DNA from: Centrapalus pauciflorus
Taxonomy: Eukaryota > Streptophyta > Magnoliopsida > Asterales > Asteraceae
NCBI GenBank assembly: GCA_020465985.1
Contig: JAANYP010004250.1
Span: forward strand, 181,263-245,262
Direction: 5' to 3'
Length of the DNA: 64,000 bases
Part shown: positions 1 through 11,577 of the stretch, piece by piece
Layout: every line of letters starts with the position of its first letter
Numbering within the stretch: position 1 is the stretch's first letter
The notes under the pieces: generated by a model
Told to the model about the DNA's origin: nothing
The model's database searches: none
What the model saw: the letters and a program-made list of their open reading frames with translations, nothing else
Translations under genes and position numbers: made by a program

Positions 1-192
1 GAGTAAAAATAAAAACATATAAAAATAATAAATTGTGTTTATTTTTTATTATTAACAGATAAAAAAATAGAGTATATTTATATTTTTAAAAATATTAAAT
101 TGTATTTATCTTTTCTTTTTTATAAGTTGTAATTATATTTTTGGTGAATGTAAAGGTGACACGTGACATTTGATGTTTTCCTTTATTATACA
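1..192 (-). mobile_element. Helitron-like 5' terminal fragment
   Basis: AT-rich DNA ending near 190 in a stretch that, on the minus strand, reads TATAATAAAGG then AACATCAAATG then CACGTGTC. The same order of words occurs at the 5' end of the large Helitron at 15.7 kb and at about 9.05 kb. I infer the subterminal 5' end of a non-autonomous Helitron whose body runs off the window's left edge. No coding capacity is visible. Confidence 0.4.
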
Positions 193-470
193 TAATAATA
201 ATAATTTCCACAACTAATTCAAATTTTTTACATTTGGATCTAATTATGATTATTATAGATAATAATGATTGATATTTATTTTAGGTAAACATTAATTTTA
301 AATGTTACAAAATGTATTTTTATTACTATTTAATTGATTTAAAAAAATAAAGTCAAAATTTAATGCAGTTAAGTTAATGTGTTAAATTTGGAAAAAGAGG
401 TGGACAAATAAAATTTTCTTGTATTGTAGAAGTGACATATGACACGAATTGTTTTGTTTTATTATAATAT
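193..470 (-). mobile_element. second Helitron-like 5' terminal fragment
   Basis: AT-rich. Its right end (about 420-470) reads on the minus strand TATATTATAATAAAAC then the GTGTCATATGTC-like block, a variant of the Helitron 5' subterminal pattern seen at 190, 1205, 9050 and 15700. It abuts the 3' hairpin of the next element, so two Helitron-like units appear head to tail. No gene is visible. Confidence 0.35.
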
Positions 471-1207
471 ATAGGTTAATCAACCCATGTATTACATGGG
501 TTGATTTTAAAAAATACATATTTTTTATATTTTAATAAATTATTATAAAATTTATATATAATTAAAATAAAAAAATTGAAAGCTAGTTAAATCAAAGATA
601 AAAAACAGTTAGTTGTTTGATATTAAATAAAAATATTATTATATTGTATTATTAAAAACAGATAATATGTGTTTGTAAAAAATGAATCTTTTAATTTTTA
701 TTAACTTCAAATATGAAATATCAATGTAAAAAACAAAAAACTTCAATTACGTGAATGTGTATATATTTTGAAAATGATAAAATATAAAAATGAAATATTT
801 GAAAATCAACAATCAAAATTTATCATATTCACAATTAAGTTTTAAATCTTGTTAGCAAAATAATTAACCAAAAATTTTAACTTTATTTACTACACTTCTA
901 CATTTAAATTTAACTATGATCATTAAGGATAATAAGGACACATATTTATTTTAGGTAAATATTAATTTAATATTAATTCATTAATGAAAAAATTGAAATC
1001 AAAATTTAATGTAATTAAGTTAATGTAGTAAATTTGGAAAATGAATTAAAAAAATGGCATAGGTATAATTATTGATTTTAATTAAGGGTATAAGAGACAT
1101 TTCATAAATAATTATTTGTTGTCATTAATCTGGACCATTGATTTTATTTCATCCAATGGTCCAAAAACTCCAAATGGTCTTCTTATTTTATATAGTATAG
1201 AAGTATA
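471..1207 (-). mobile_element. non-autonomous Helitron, about 0.74 kb
   Basis: The left end carries a perfect 10-bp stem with a 3-nt loop (481-503, CAACCCATGT/ACATGGGTTG), the type of subterminal hairpin that precedes a Helitron 3' terminus. The right end near 1205 reads on the minus strand TCTATAC followed by TATAAAATAAGAAGACC, a common plant Helitron 5' start. No target duplication is seen, as expected for Helitrons. The 3' terminal CTRR is imperfect (CTAT on the minus strand), so the exact end is uncertain. No ORF. Confidence 0.5.
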
Positions 1208-1934
1208 GATTTTACGTCTCTATTACATATTTAATTTATTTATTAAAATTTTATTTATATTAGATTCATTATTATAATATTTATATGTTTTTTGTATTTT
1301 GTATGTTTCCATCTATTTATTTCATTAAGTTAACTATACCTTTTTAGTTTTTTAAAAAATATATATAAACTTAGGATTTAATTCATTTGGATTTAGATAT
1401 TTGTTACATTATTATTTTGGTTTAAATTTAATATTTTAGTTGCTTTGATTTAAATATTTTGTTACATTAAAACACTTAAGTCAAAACAAATATAATGTTA
1501 GATTCATACAGTTTTCTTGTAAATTATAATTAAACCAAAATATATTAATAACAAAATATTTATGTCATAACATATGAAATGTTATGTTTATATATTTTAC
1601 TTGAAAGTTATAACCTACTTAAAAAATATTAACCTAACAAAAAATTTTAAATATTTTATTATACAAATATATTACGTATAAGTTTTTATTTATCTTACGT
1701 TTCATTTATTATTTTTAATATGATTATATTGTCACATTAATACAATTCGAATTAATTATAATTTTCAAGAATAAAATATAAACTTAGCAATTGTTTATTT
1801 TGAATTTTTGTAGGTTAATACGTTTTAAGTTGACTATAACTTTCAAGTAAAATATATAAACATAACATTTTATTCGTTATGACATAAATATATTTTAATA
1901 TTAATATGTTTAGTTTTAATTATAATTTACAATA
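1208..1934. repeat. AT-rich dispersed repeat, probably part of a degraded LTR
   Basis: No gene. Positions about 1785-1934 recur almost unchanged at 19260-19410 in direct orientation. Positions 1230-1330 recur inverted at about 19590-19690 and directly at about 47740-47850. The segment ends in the 9-bp TTTACAATA that is duplicated on the far side of the element at 1935-3595. I infer that it and 3605-4537 were once continuous. Confidence 0.5.
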
Positions 1935-3595
1935 GAGTAAATTACAGAAATGGTCCTTGTGGTTTGGTCGAAATTATAGATATAGTCCCTGGTCTTTAAA
2001 AATTACATAAATGGTCCCTCAAAACACTATTTACTTGCAAAAATGGTCACTCTTTCTCTTAACTTTTTTTATGACGATTTTGCCCTTTTGTCAATATTAA
2101 TTTAGTCCCTCAACTATGAAATTTAATTTCAACCTTAGTACTTTCCATAATTTTTTTACTTTATGTTTAAATTTAAAAATGTTAATTTAAAAAACAAATT
2201 ATTATTTTTTTTCTTAAAATATATTTGTTTTATTATTAGAATTATTCTAATTTGAATATTTAAATTTATTTAATTTACGTATTTTTTATATTTCAGATTT
2301 ATTTATTAAAATTTTATTGATCTTATGTTTTATTTGTTAAAATATTTGTACACTTTTGTATTTTATACATTTTCATATAAATATTTAATTATGTTAATAT
2401 ATTTTTATTTAATCATAATTTTTATGAGAAAAGTATAAACATTCAGGCATTTTAATTTAATTATTTTGTTACGTATATTGGCACTCGTGCTATTGTTTTC
2501 TTCTAGTTATTCTTGGATTTAATTAATTTTGATTTAAATATTTTAGTTATAATACATTTTAATTTACACCACTACTTTATTCATTTTATTCTATTTATTT
2601 TGTTAGATTAATTTGTTTTGATTTAATTACAAAGTATAAACCAAAATGCATCTATCAAAGTATACAATCCAAAAAGTATATGTTTCGTTAAATCAAAACA
2701 TATAAATGTTTATATTAAGTTTATATATTTTTTACTTCAAAATTATAATTAATTTGAAATGTATTAACGTTACAAATACTTAAGTTAAAAATGAATAAAA
2801 TATTTTGTTTATATATTTTTCTTCAGAATTAAGTCAAAACTTAGAAACTAAAAAAATATTTAAATGAACATGAATAAAATGTGAAGTCTACATATTTTTA
2901 TTAGAAATACAATTAAATCGAGATGTAGTAAGTAACGAAATAATTAAAACAAAACGAATAAAATAATAAGTTTTAATTGAAACGCATTGATGTTACAAAA
3001 TATTAAAATAATAAATAAAATACTAAATTTGAATCCAAACATATTATGGTAAAAATATTTAAATCAAAATGTTAAATCCTTAGTTTATATATATTTTTAA
3101 AAAGTATAATTAAATCAAAATATACTAACGTAATAAAATAGTTAGATAGAAATATAAAAAAGATAAAACTGTATAGATATTTTATCAAATGAAACATAAG
3201 ATAAATAAATTTTTAATAATTAAATTGAATATATAAAAGAAACGTAAATTAAATATTATAATAGAAATAATTTTTAATAAATAAAAAATCAATATATTTA
3301 TAACATAAATACATTTAAAATATAAAAATGTATAAATAATAATATTAATAACGATAAATTTAAAGAAAATGTGAAATTTTAGAAAAGGGACTAGAATTGA
3401 AAATAAATGACATTGTTGGGAGACCAAATTATTATTAATAAAAGGGTAAAACCGTCATTTAAAAAAAGTTTAGAGAAAGAGGAACCTTTTTTGCAAGTAA
3501 ATAGTGTTTTAAAGGACCATTTATGTAATTTTTAAAGACCAGGAACCATATCCATAATTTCGACCAAACCACAGAGACCATTTTTGTAATTACTC
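1935..3595. mobile_element. Mutator-like element, non-autonomous, 1661 bp
   Basis: The ends are inverted: GAGTAAATTACA on the left and TGTAATTACTC on the right. Similarity continues inward for roughly 150 bp, with blocks such as ATGGTCC, the block around 2015-2050 and its mirror at 3490-3540. A perfect 9-bp direct repeat, TTTACAATA, flanks it at 1926-1934 and 3596-3604. Long TIRs plus a 9-bp TSD are the Mutator superfamily signature. The interior is AT-rich with no coding ORF. It interrupts the LTR-like repeat on both sides. A relative lies at 29236-31185. Confidence 0.82.
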
Positions 3596-3604
3596 TTTAC
3601 AATA

Positions 3605-4537
3605 CGTTACATTTTAACACAATTAACCCTATAGTTTTTTATTAATTAATAAAAGTTATTTTCTAGGTTTGTTTTAGCACGATTGACCCACGATTTGACC
3701 CTAACAAAAACACACGCACACAATTCTCACTCTCACTCTCTCACTCTCACTCTCACCTCGCTCTCTCCCTGCTCACTCTCCGTCCGGCGACCCACCGCCG
3801 CCGTCGCTCTCAACGCCGGCGAACACCACACCACCAGCGCCTTACTCTCCTTTGCCCCACACGCTCTGTCTCGCTCAGTCTCCCTCTCTCGTAATCGCAG
3901 ACAACAACGGCAGCGGCCTAAACCTTAGCGCCGCCGCCGCCCCCAAACACCATCACCGCCATCACTCTCCTCACTGCTTCGCCTCCCTCGTCGCTCACCT
4001 CACCCACACCTCTCTCCATCTCGGCTACCATAACCACTGCTAGCCAGGGCCATTGCGGCCGCCCCTGGTGCAGCGCCGCCGTTCACAAACTCGCAACCAT
4101 CACCGCTGCTCAAACCTTAGCATCAGGTACTATATCTCTATTTTTAAAATCAATAATTAGATTGTTAATTTCTCATGTTCTTTTCTGATTTCACAATCAC
4201 AGCAACATTACAATAACTAAATAACAAAAACGTGAATTATAGAATGGTTTTGCTACCTCGATCTGCAGAAAACGTGGAAAGAACAATTGCTTGATTTGCT
4301 ACTGATTTCACGAACGGTACTTGAACGGCTAGTTAGGTTTTCTGTGTTTTTAATCTGATTAAGGTTTAGAATTAGGGGTCAATGATTTATAAATACTGAT
4401 TTAACCCTAATTGGTCGATCGGGCTTGGGCTGGGCTCGTTTAATTAAGATTTATTGATTACCAGTTAAGCCTCGTTTAGTTTAATTATGTCAACTGAAAT
4501 TGTATAATATTGAGTTAGGTCCCTTTGTTTTTAAATT
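3605..4537 (-). repeat. degraded solo LTR, copy 1, left part, with CT-rich module
   Basis: Matches the intact solo LTR at 58051-60714 (its 59780-60600 part) and the copy at 19976-20852. Shared parts are the CT-rich stretch about 3715-4040, the GGCCATTGCGGCCGCCCCTG-type block near 4047, a CAG/GTA splice-donor-like site near 4126, and the AT-rich tail to 4537. The tail stops abruptly where the composite element begins and resumes at 18344-18467. Small ORFs in the CT-rich part are low-complexity and not counted as genes. Confidence 0.65.
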
Positions 4538-4814
4538 GGATAATTACTAAAATAGCCAAATCTCACACATTTATTCACTTTTTAGCCATTTTATGTACAT
4601 TTTACCAAAATAGCCACACTTTACGTTACCACATTTACGTGATAGACACAATTTACGTGATTTGTACTTTTTTTATTTCATTTTTTAATGCATTACATTA
4701 CAAAAGGTGTTTATTTACGTGATATCCACAATTCACGTGATTTGTACTTTTTTTTCATTTTTTAATGCATTACGTTACAAAAGGTTTTTGGTCACTTAAA
4801 TTGTTGTACTTTAC

Positions 4815-5155
4815 CGGGGGTGGCTTTTAGGGTGTGCGAAAATCTCGACCGCACAGGGCCCCCAATTTCGTAGGGCCTCACGGTTATAAAAAGATCTAAA
4901 TTTAGACCAATAAAAATTTTATGTATTTGACATGTATATGTTGTGCATTGGTGCGTTAAAATGGAATTCATGTCAAATTTAATTTGATTCGTATTATTTA
5001 TTTTAATTTCTCACCAATCAGTTTTTTTGTTATTCACGAACTCGACTTTACCTATTAAAATTGAGTCTCAAAATGACTAATTTACTATTTAAAATACTTA
5101 AGGAACTATATTGTAATCACAAGCACAGGCCTCTAAAATTCATGAGACGGCCCTG
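4815..5155. mobile_element. hAT-type MITE, 341 bp, in a TIR arm
   Basis: Begins CGGGGGTGGC and ends ACGGCCCTG, a decayed CAGGG-type inverted end. It is flanked by a perfect 8-bp direct repeat, TACTTTAC (4807-4814 and 5156-5163). An 8-bp TSD with such ends is characteristic of hAT elements. Removing it restores continuity with the opposite TIR arm. Non-coding. Confidence 0.75.
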
Positions 5156-5269
5156 TACTTTACGTGACTACTTTTAAAATTTTGCTCCATCCAATAAAAA
5201 TGCAATGATTACTTAAAAAAAACATTTTAACTCTTCCATTAGTTACCGTGACCTAATAATTACCATATC

Positions 5270-6075
5270 GTGATTTGTCACGAAACAAGGTCTTCTCCGG
5301 CGAGCACTCGTCTCCGGCCATCTTCTCCGGCGATTTATCCTCTTCTCCGGCGAACTTCAAATGAAACAATCGAGACCATTTCTAAAGCCGTAACAACCTT
5401 GAAACGAAACCATCTATACCATTATATAAGTGAGAAGAATGGGAGAAAAAAGAAGTTGTGTGAAGTGTGAACTTTCCTGTAGAAAAATCTTTTCAAATCC
5501 ATCTGTCCCGTTTGTCTGTTTCCCTAAAACACAAACACCCACTGCACACATCCTCCAACCTCCTTAGATTCTTGAATCCATCCTTCCCTCTTTTTCTTTC
5601 TATATTCATCATCGATTTCCCCATGTCAAACTCTATCTCAATTCAACACATCGAAATGCTCGGATTCAAGACCATAAAGAAGAAAATGTGGATGTTCTCT
5701 CAATAAAAGTCCTTTCTTTATAACCACGCCCTTTTGTTTTTAACCATAAAGAAGAAAATGTGGGTTTGCACCCACCATCCGTCCTCCCGGTATCGACCCT
5801 TAGAACACAAAATCATCATCTTTTTATCCAATAATTTCTCTTTATATTGCTCACACAGTCACACGCACATACACATATTATTGCAAAACAAAATATACAT
5901 ATAGAGTGAGAGATATAGCTGCTGTAAAAGGTATTTGCAAGAATGGATTTTTATGCATGGAATCAGGGGTTTCAAACTTGGGATCAATTGGGGATGATGA
6001 ATCTTTGATGAATTTAACTGGGTTCAGGAGCAAACTCAATCGCTGGTGGGGTAAAAAGCCAAGGTTTTTGTAGGA
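5270..6075 (+). other. probable captured gene 5' region inside a TIR element
   Basis: This interior segment differs from the surrounding AT-rich TIRs. It has a tandem block of TCTCCGGCGA-like words (5290-5350), then a promoter/5'-leader-like stretch, and near 5943 an ATG opening a 21-codon frame (MDFYAWNQGFQTWDQLGMMN, then L and a stop). I do not recognise the protein. The layout (leader plus truncated first exon between TIRs) is what a Pack-MULE capture looks like. A degenerate host gene fragment is the alternative. Confidence 0.35.
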
Positions 6076-6361
6076 AGATAACTTTTTGTAGGTAAATAAT
6101 TAAAAGTGTAATCACCATGAAAAGACATTTACCAACTTTTCATGGGGAATGAGCAAAATTATAAAGTGGTCACGTAAAGTACAACAATTTACGTGACCAA
6201 ACACCTTTTGTAACGTAATGCATTAAAAAATGAAAAAAAAAGTACAAATCACGTAAACTGTGGCTATCACGTAAATGTGGTAACGTAAAGTGTGTCTATT
6301 TTGGTAAAATGTATATAAAGTGGCTAAAAAGTGAATAAACATGTGAGAAATGACTATTTTT

Positions 6362-6740
6362 GTAAGGGGAAAGTGATTGTGTGGCTGTCAAGTATCTAAG
6401 TTTAGGTGTAGAACCTCTGCATACGACACCGTTTTGATAAATTAAAACCAAAAAGCCTCTCTCTCTCTCACTAGTGTCTCCCATCTGAAGTGAACTTGAA
6501 GTGAACTCCAAGCTGGTCTCCTCGCCTTCTTCATCGATGCTTCAGGAAATCCCTTCAACCACTTCTAGATCTCACAATTTCTCCAGGAAATCAATCTCTG
6601 CACTGCAAGAGCTATCCTAATGTGTCGATTTCTCTTATGTTTCATCTATGATCAATTCTCGTCTGCTTTGTTGGGTAATATACACAGATCCGATCAAGGT
6701 AAAAGTATTTGAGTTTTCTCTCAAATTTCTCATGTGTTAC
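6362..6740. repeat. left inverted-repeat arm of the composite element
   Basis: Near-identical, in inverted orientation, to 17985-18320, with only scattered substitutions and small gaps. It holds a CT-rich stretch (about 6456-6480) and runs on to the block ending AGAGCTATCCTAATGT. Similarity fades after about 6740. The 72-codon minus-strand frame at 6296-6511 lies wholly in this repeat and is not considered a gene. Confidence 0.8.
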
Positions 6741-6987
6741 ATTCAAATTAAAATTTCATATTTGTTTGGTTTTCTATTGTCAAATTTTATTAGATAACTA
6801 GTTTATGTGTGTATAACACGGATTCAACATGAAAAATAAAAAATGACATTTTTGAATTAAAAAGAAAAGACATGACAAAGTTAGAATCTATGAAAAAAAT
6901 AAGTAGAACAATAATCATTAGCATAAGTTAATGAATATATAAAAAATAACAAATAGTTGTGTGTTCGAAAATAAGAAGAAAAAATTG

Positions 6988-8860
6988 TCATAAATTACTT
7001 AACACTTCTTTGTACACAACATTACATGTTGTTGTTGCAAGAAGACCGTCTTTATCGGTAATCAAACTTTTTAACCCCTTTCTGCTTTTAACTCTTGAAA
7101 CAGCAACATACAACTGTCCGTGTGTAAAAACTGGTCTTGGCAAAAATAAACCCACTCTGGATAGAGACTGTCCTTGACTTTTGTTAATCGTCATGGCAAA
7201 ACAAACCGAAATAGGAAACTGCCTTCTTTGAATCTTAAACGGTAAATTTTTGTCGGTTGGACAGAGCCTCATTCTTGGTTTAAAAGTTCTGCTGCCAATA
7301 TTACTTCCAGAGATTACCTTGGCTTCAATAATACGCTCACCACGTTTTAGCACCTGTAGTCTGGTACCGTTGCATAATTCTCTAGTCTGATCAATATTTC
7401 GAAGCAACATGATTGGAACACCAACTTTTAAAACCAATTTGTGATTAGGCAATCCAGCAAACTTCAAACCATTTAGTACATCAGGAGAGTATAATGATCT
7501 TTCAAAGTTATCATGAAAATACTCAGATTCACATACGGTATCCGAGCTCAAGTAAACCTTCCCTTCTCCTTCAAACGATTCAAGCAACCTACTGTTTATG
7601 ATATTCACAACCTCATGTGTCGGTGCAAGAATTGCTCGTTCTTGAAAATAAGATTGAGTTTTGTAATTTAAGAGAACATCTGGATATGCGAATTGAATAA
7701 TTGAACCTATGGGGTCATCAGAATCTTTAATGAGAAGATCATCAGATATTTCAACATCCGCTTCTCCATCATTAGGTCCACCGGCTAAGCCTTCTCCTAT
7801 ATTTAATATCCAGTCCGCGAACTCTTTTGTTTCTTCTAACTCTGAATTTTGACACCTAATTTTTAGTCTCATATTAACTGTTAATTTTAGGACTTGACAA
7901 TGTTGCCAGATATAGGATGAGTTAAGTGTTGCATTGACAATGTCGTTTCTATTCCCCTTAGTAATGACAGGAAGAATCTGTCTGAAATCACCACCGAAGA
8001 CTATTACCTTACCTCCGAACGGCTTATTTGCGTTCATTCGATTGCTTATACTTAAAACATCTTTCAATGTTCTATCCAAAGCTTCAAATGCATGCTTATG
8101 TACCATAGGAGCTTCATCCCATATAATTAACGTTGTCTTCTTCAATAACATTGCCACATCGCTATCTGCACGTATGCTACAAGTACTATCCTCATTTAGG
8201 TTTATAGGAATATGAAACCGTGAATGTGCCGTCCTTCCAACGCTTAACAATAATGATGCAATACCACTTGATGCGACATTTAATACAATTTCACCTTTAC
8301 ACCTTATACCTGCGGATAGGGGTGTTATCGGGACCAAACCCGGACCGAACCCGAATTTGGCTAAAATCTAAACCCGAGGACCGGACCATTAGTTTACAAT
8401 CGGTCCTATTCGGGACCGGTACTGGTTCGGTCCGTGTATTTGGTGCATAAAAACTCAAAAACTAACTCCATTTTGAAGGTTAGGGGTGTTATCGGACCGA
8501 ACCGGACCGAACCCGGTTAGGACCGAACCCGAATTTGGCTAAAATCTAAACCCGAGGACCGGACCATTACTTTATAATCGGTCCTATTCGGGACCGGGAC
8601 CGGTTCGGTTCGAGTATTTGGTCCACATATAACACCCCTACCTGCGGATAGAGTTCTCCAAATGAAAATTTTTCGTGCGCCACCATATCCATAGACAAAG
8701 AAAACCCCACCTTCCTTACAATCAACGGCTTTCATTACTTGCTCGTAGATGTTACGTTGTTCATCTGTTAAATTGACGAATTGTTGCGCATGTTCTAGTG
8801 CAAGGATGTCTTTGTCATAAGAAAGTTCATCACAAATTATGTTATATTTTTCTAATATCT
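6988..8860 (-). pseudogene. Helitron Pif1-like helicase, C-terminal part, disrupted
   Basis: Encodes the helicase half of a RepHel protein, which would unwind DNA during rolling-circle transposition. The largest open piece is 6988-8337. In order it shows Walker B (IIWDEAPM), the GGDFRQILPV motif, a PTHEVV region and the C-terminal motifs TINKSQGQS and GQLYVAVSR, ending in a normal stop. The upstream piece (about 8641-8860) reads DELSYDKDILALEHAQQF, then GYGGARKIF, which stands where Walker A (GGTGKT) is expected. The lysine/threonine signature is thus lost. The two pieces join exactly across the hAT insertion at 8317-8640 (LSAG/IRCKGE). Everything N-terminal, including Rep, is missing. Family assignment is firm; the gene is dead. 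Confidence 0.92.
8317..8640. mobile_element. hAT-type MITE, 324 bp, internally dimeric
   Basis: Terminal TAGGGGTGTTAT and ATAACACCCCTA are inverted. A perfect 8-bp direct repeat, CCTGCGGA, flanks it (8309-8316, 8641-8648). It inserted into the helicase reading frame. It consists of two similar units, 8317-8480 and 8481-8640, each opening with TAGGGGTGTTATCGG and rich in GGACCG/CGAACC words. Non-coding. Confidence 0.88.
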
Positions 8861-9054
8861 TTATTTAAAATATTAGAAATAGATATCTATATATATAATT
8901 AAAGAATTATATTTATTTTTTACTTTATTTAATTATAGAAACAATAAAGTGTAAATAATTTTTTATGTTGAACGTGGTGACGCCACATGGAAATTTGTGT
9001 ATTCTTGCCATGTGTCATTTAGTGTTCTCCTTTATTATATATAGAAATAGAGAT
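8861..9054 (-). mobile_element. short Helitron-like fragment
   Basis: The right end reads on the minus strand TATATAATAAAGGAG, AACACTAAATG and CATGGCAAG, the 5' subterminal pattern of the large Helitron. The left end near 8863 has a CTAATAT/ATATTAG hairpin. It lies where the helicase frame stops, so it either inserted there or marks a deletion junction. About 190 bp, non-coding. Confidence 0.38.
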
Positions 9055-9301
9055 ATATATAGATGATGATGATGATGATAATAATAATAATAATATATAG
9101 ATATAGATATAAATTTTCCATTGTAATAAAATCACTGAGTAAGAGTAAAAGACATTGAATATTTCAAACTATTAATCCTTATAACTTGTTTAAACAGCAA
9201 ACAAAGATGTCTTTGATGAAAAATAAATAACGACATTACAAATGAAATAAGTTGAAATAAAATATTCGAAAGACTCTTTCACGAATAAACTTAAAAATCA
9301 T

Positions 9302-11573
9302 TTATTTCTCTTTCTTCGGGATGAGGAAGTTAAACTTGGTAGATGATGTAGCATCGGCCTTATTCAATACTTCAGCATCATACATGGTGGGCAACGATGG
9401 ATCAACTGAGGTTGATTTTTTTACAGGGTTATATTTGTCATAAGCATTTGAAACTTTACGTTTCATTGGGGTGCATTGACCAACCGTGTCAGCAGCATTT
9501 GAAAAGTCAACCTACATTATACATATCAAATATTAGATTTAGATCGAACAAAATTTTAAAAAAGTAGCATTTTGTCACCTAAAAACTGATTAAAACAATG
9601 GATGATAGAATGAATTATAAGATGATGAAAACAATTAATTAAATAAAACAATAAACGAAATTAATATAAATCAAATATAAGTCGCTGGTTAATAGTAAAC
9701 TAATTACCTGATTGATAGATGAATTTTTTTCCAACTCAGATATGATATCTTCTTCATCAGTAAGTTTTGAAATTCCATAAACATGGCATTCTGAATGTTG
9801 AAATTTGTGATATAGACCTTAAAAGCGAATTTTCTTTCAAGCAGACAATCTAACTCTTTAGGATACCGATCCATATCATCTTGCTAAAAACATAGTCATG
9901 TAAGATCGAAAGGAAACAAATGGAGTAGTTTATTTAGACTAATACATTTTCACAATATGTAACTATACCTGAATGGTTTTTTGACATAAGTCATAGGCAG
10001 ATATCTTCAAAATATTCTTGGCTTCTTGATCAAACAAAGTTAAGGCAACACACCCAGTGGAGTCTTCAACCCTCAACTCAATCCTATATCTTTTTTTTTT
10101 TTGTTTAGCAACAATATTACATTAGACGTGTTAGTCAATGTTAATAAAATTTTTGTATTACAAATCGATTATATTATATCTTTGAACCATAGCTATATCT
10201 TGACCACCACATTTTGTACATTCATAGACTTCTCTTCTTTCCTCATCATCGTTGTCATCTATTATGACTCTAGTCTTTACCTTTAGGGTACAACTACGAC
10301 AAGAATTGTAATACCATTCTACGTCTTTTGGAATGCACTTAATAGTTGCAATGATAATGATTGATTTTCTCTGTGTAAAGAGAAGAAAAGGCAATTGAAA
10401 TAACATTTTCATAAGCAAATAACTAAAATTTTGGATTGATTTATACCTCCATAATTTGCAAGAGTTCAGCTATGGTTTTCTGTTCATTTTTTACAACGAA
10501 TTCATCACGTGTTGAATTAGAAGTAGAAGAGGAAATGATAAATCTTTGATTATGCATATCATCTTTGGATTGTGTAACCTGACTGCATTTATAAATTAAA
10601 ATTATGTTAATTATAAATTGAAATACACATTTAAATATAAATAACTCGTTCTGAAACTAAACTTTAAATATTAATAACCTGATTCTGAAATTTTTGATTT
10701 CATCAATATCTGAATCAATAAACAGCTTAGTAGCGTTGAATGAATTTGAAACATATGGTTTGCCTGAAAAAAGATAGATTAATAATATGAGATAAAAATT
10801 CTATATGAACACATCAATATTTGGAAACCATACAATATTTAATTTAATGAAAATATTATATAAAATACATTTATAAAACGATAATTTAGCGAATTGCAAG
10901 AAAATAACCACACGTTCTTTAACAACTCTACTTGATACGTAGGCAGTCATCTGGTCCATATACTCGTTCCATAGCGTTAGGTTAAGTTTAGCACACCTGA
11001 AAGAGAATAAATATGTACTTTTTAGGTTTCAAAATACATTGAAATCATTTAAAATAATATATGAAAAAATATTCCTCACTCTAAATCCTCGATGACCATC
11101 ACCATTCTTGGTTTTGATTTGTCATTATCTTTATATTTGATCTCACAAGTTTCCACAACGCCGATCACATCTTACAAGATTAGGTAAAGAAAGTGAGCAT
11201 GTGTGAAGAAAGAAAATTACTTTAAAAAACTGAAAATGTTAAAATATCATAATGTGTACTAACCAATGATTGCATTCTCTTCATACGTTGTAGGCAAAAG
11301 AGCACTGAAGCTTATAAGTGAAATTCCATTCAATGATCCAGTGAAATTTGAGCATTTTGTTACTTTGGTCTTGAAATATAAGTTGAGCTTGTATCTATGA
11401 TTGATGATTTTATAGTTTGATGTATTGTCTCCAATTCCAAATCCAGATATTAGGACGACACTGTCTTCTTGAAGTAACTTGTCAAACATAGAAGTGTACT
11501 TCTTTGTTACAACGGCTTGAATCTTTGAACTCTGATGACATATATAAGAAAGAGTGATATAAATTGGATGCAT
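9302..11573 (-). CDS. RPA1-like single-strand DNA-binding protein of the Helitron, multi-exon, N-terminus missing
   Basis: Replication protein A large-subunit homologues bind single-stranded DNA with OB folds and are commonly carried by plant Helitrons. Exons read on the minus strand: 11264-11531 (KLNLYFKTKV... within an OB fold), 11080-11170 (DVIGVVETCEIK, ending VMVIEDLE), about 10900-10996 (LNLTLWNEYMDQM), about 10682-10765 (SNSFNATKLFID), and about 10270-10380 with a four-cysteine zinc ribbon (WYYNSCRSC ... YECTKCGG). Then come about 10020-10098 (DSTGCVALTLFDQEA), about 9720-9900, and a C-terminal exon ending FLIPKKEK with a stop at 9302. Exon phases agree at the first three junctions. 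The first exon (start Met and N-terminal OB fold) is not found upstream of 11531. The Helitron's own insertions may have removed it, so expression is doubtful. Confidence 0.72.
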
Positions 11574-11577
11574 ATCT

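Larger units (their letters stand above)
4538..6361. mobile_element. nested long-TIR element (Pack-MULE candidate), about 1.8 kb
   Basis: The left arm (about 4541-4814 plus 5156-5195) and right arm (about 6120-6361) are inverted copies over some 270 bp. They include matched blocks with TTTACGTGAT, ATGCATTACGTTACAAAAGG and GTACTTTACGTGAC. A related element lies at 48031-55289. The left arm is broken by a hAT element at 4815-5155. The interior 5196-6115 is not repeat-like and resembles a captured gene 5' end. The exact boundary is blurred because its end (TTACTAAAATAG) resembles the end of the composite element. Confidence 0.7.

Noticed and set aside
3683..4043. Ser/His/Pro-rich frames in the CT-rich module (also at 20194 and 59789)
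   Set aside because: Low complexity, present in three LTR copies, no conserved start or stop; not a gene.
6959..8215. Plus-strand frames at 6959-7177 and 7934-8215
   Set aside because: They are the complement of the helicase remnant and have no motifs.
10101..10286. Small plus-strand ORF over the RPA-like gene
   Set aside because: Antisense to the zinc-ribbon exon and intron; no independent support.
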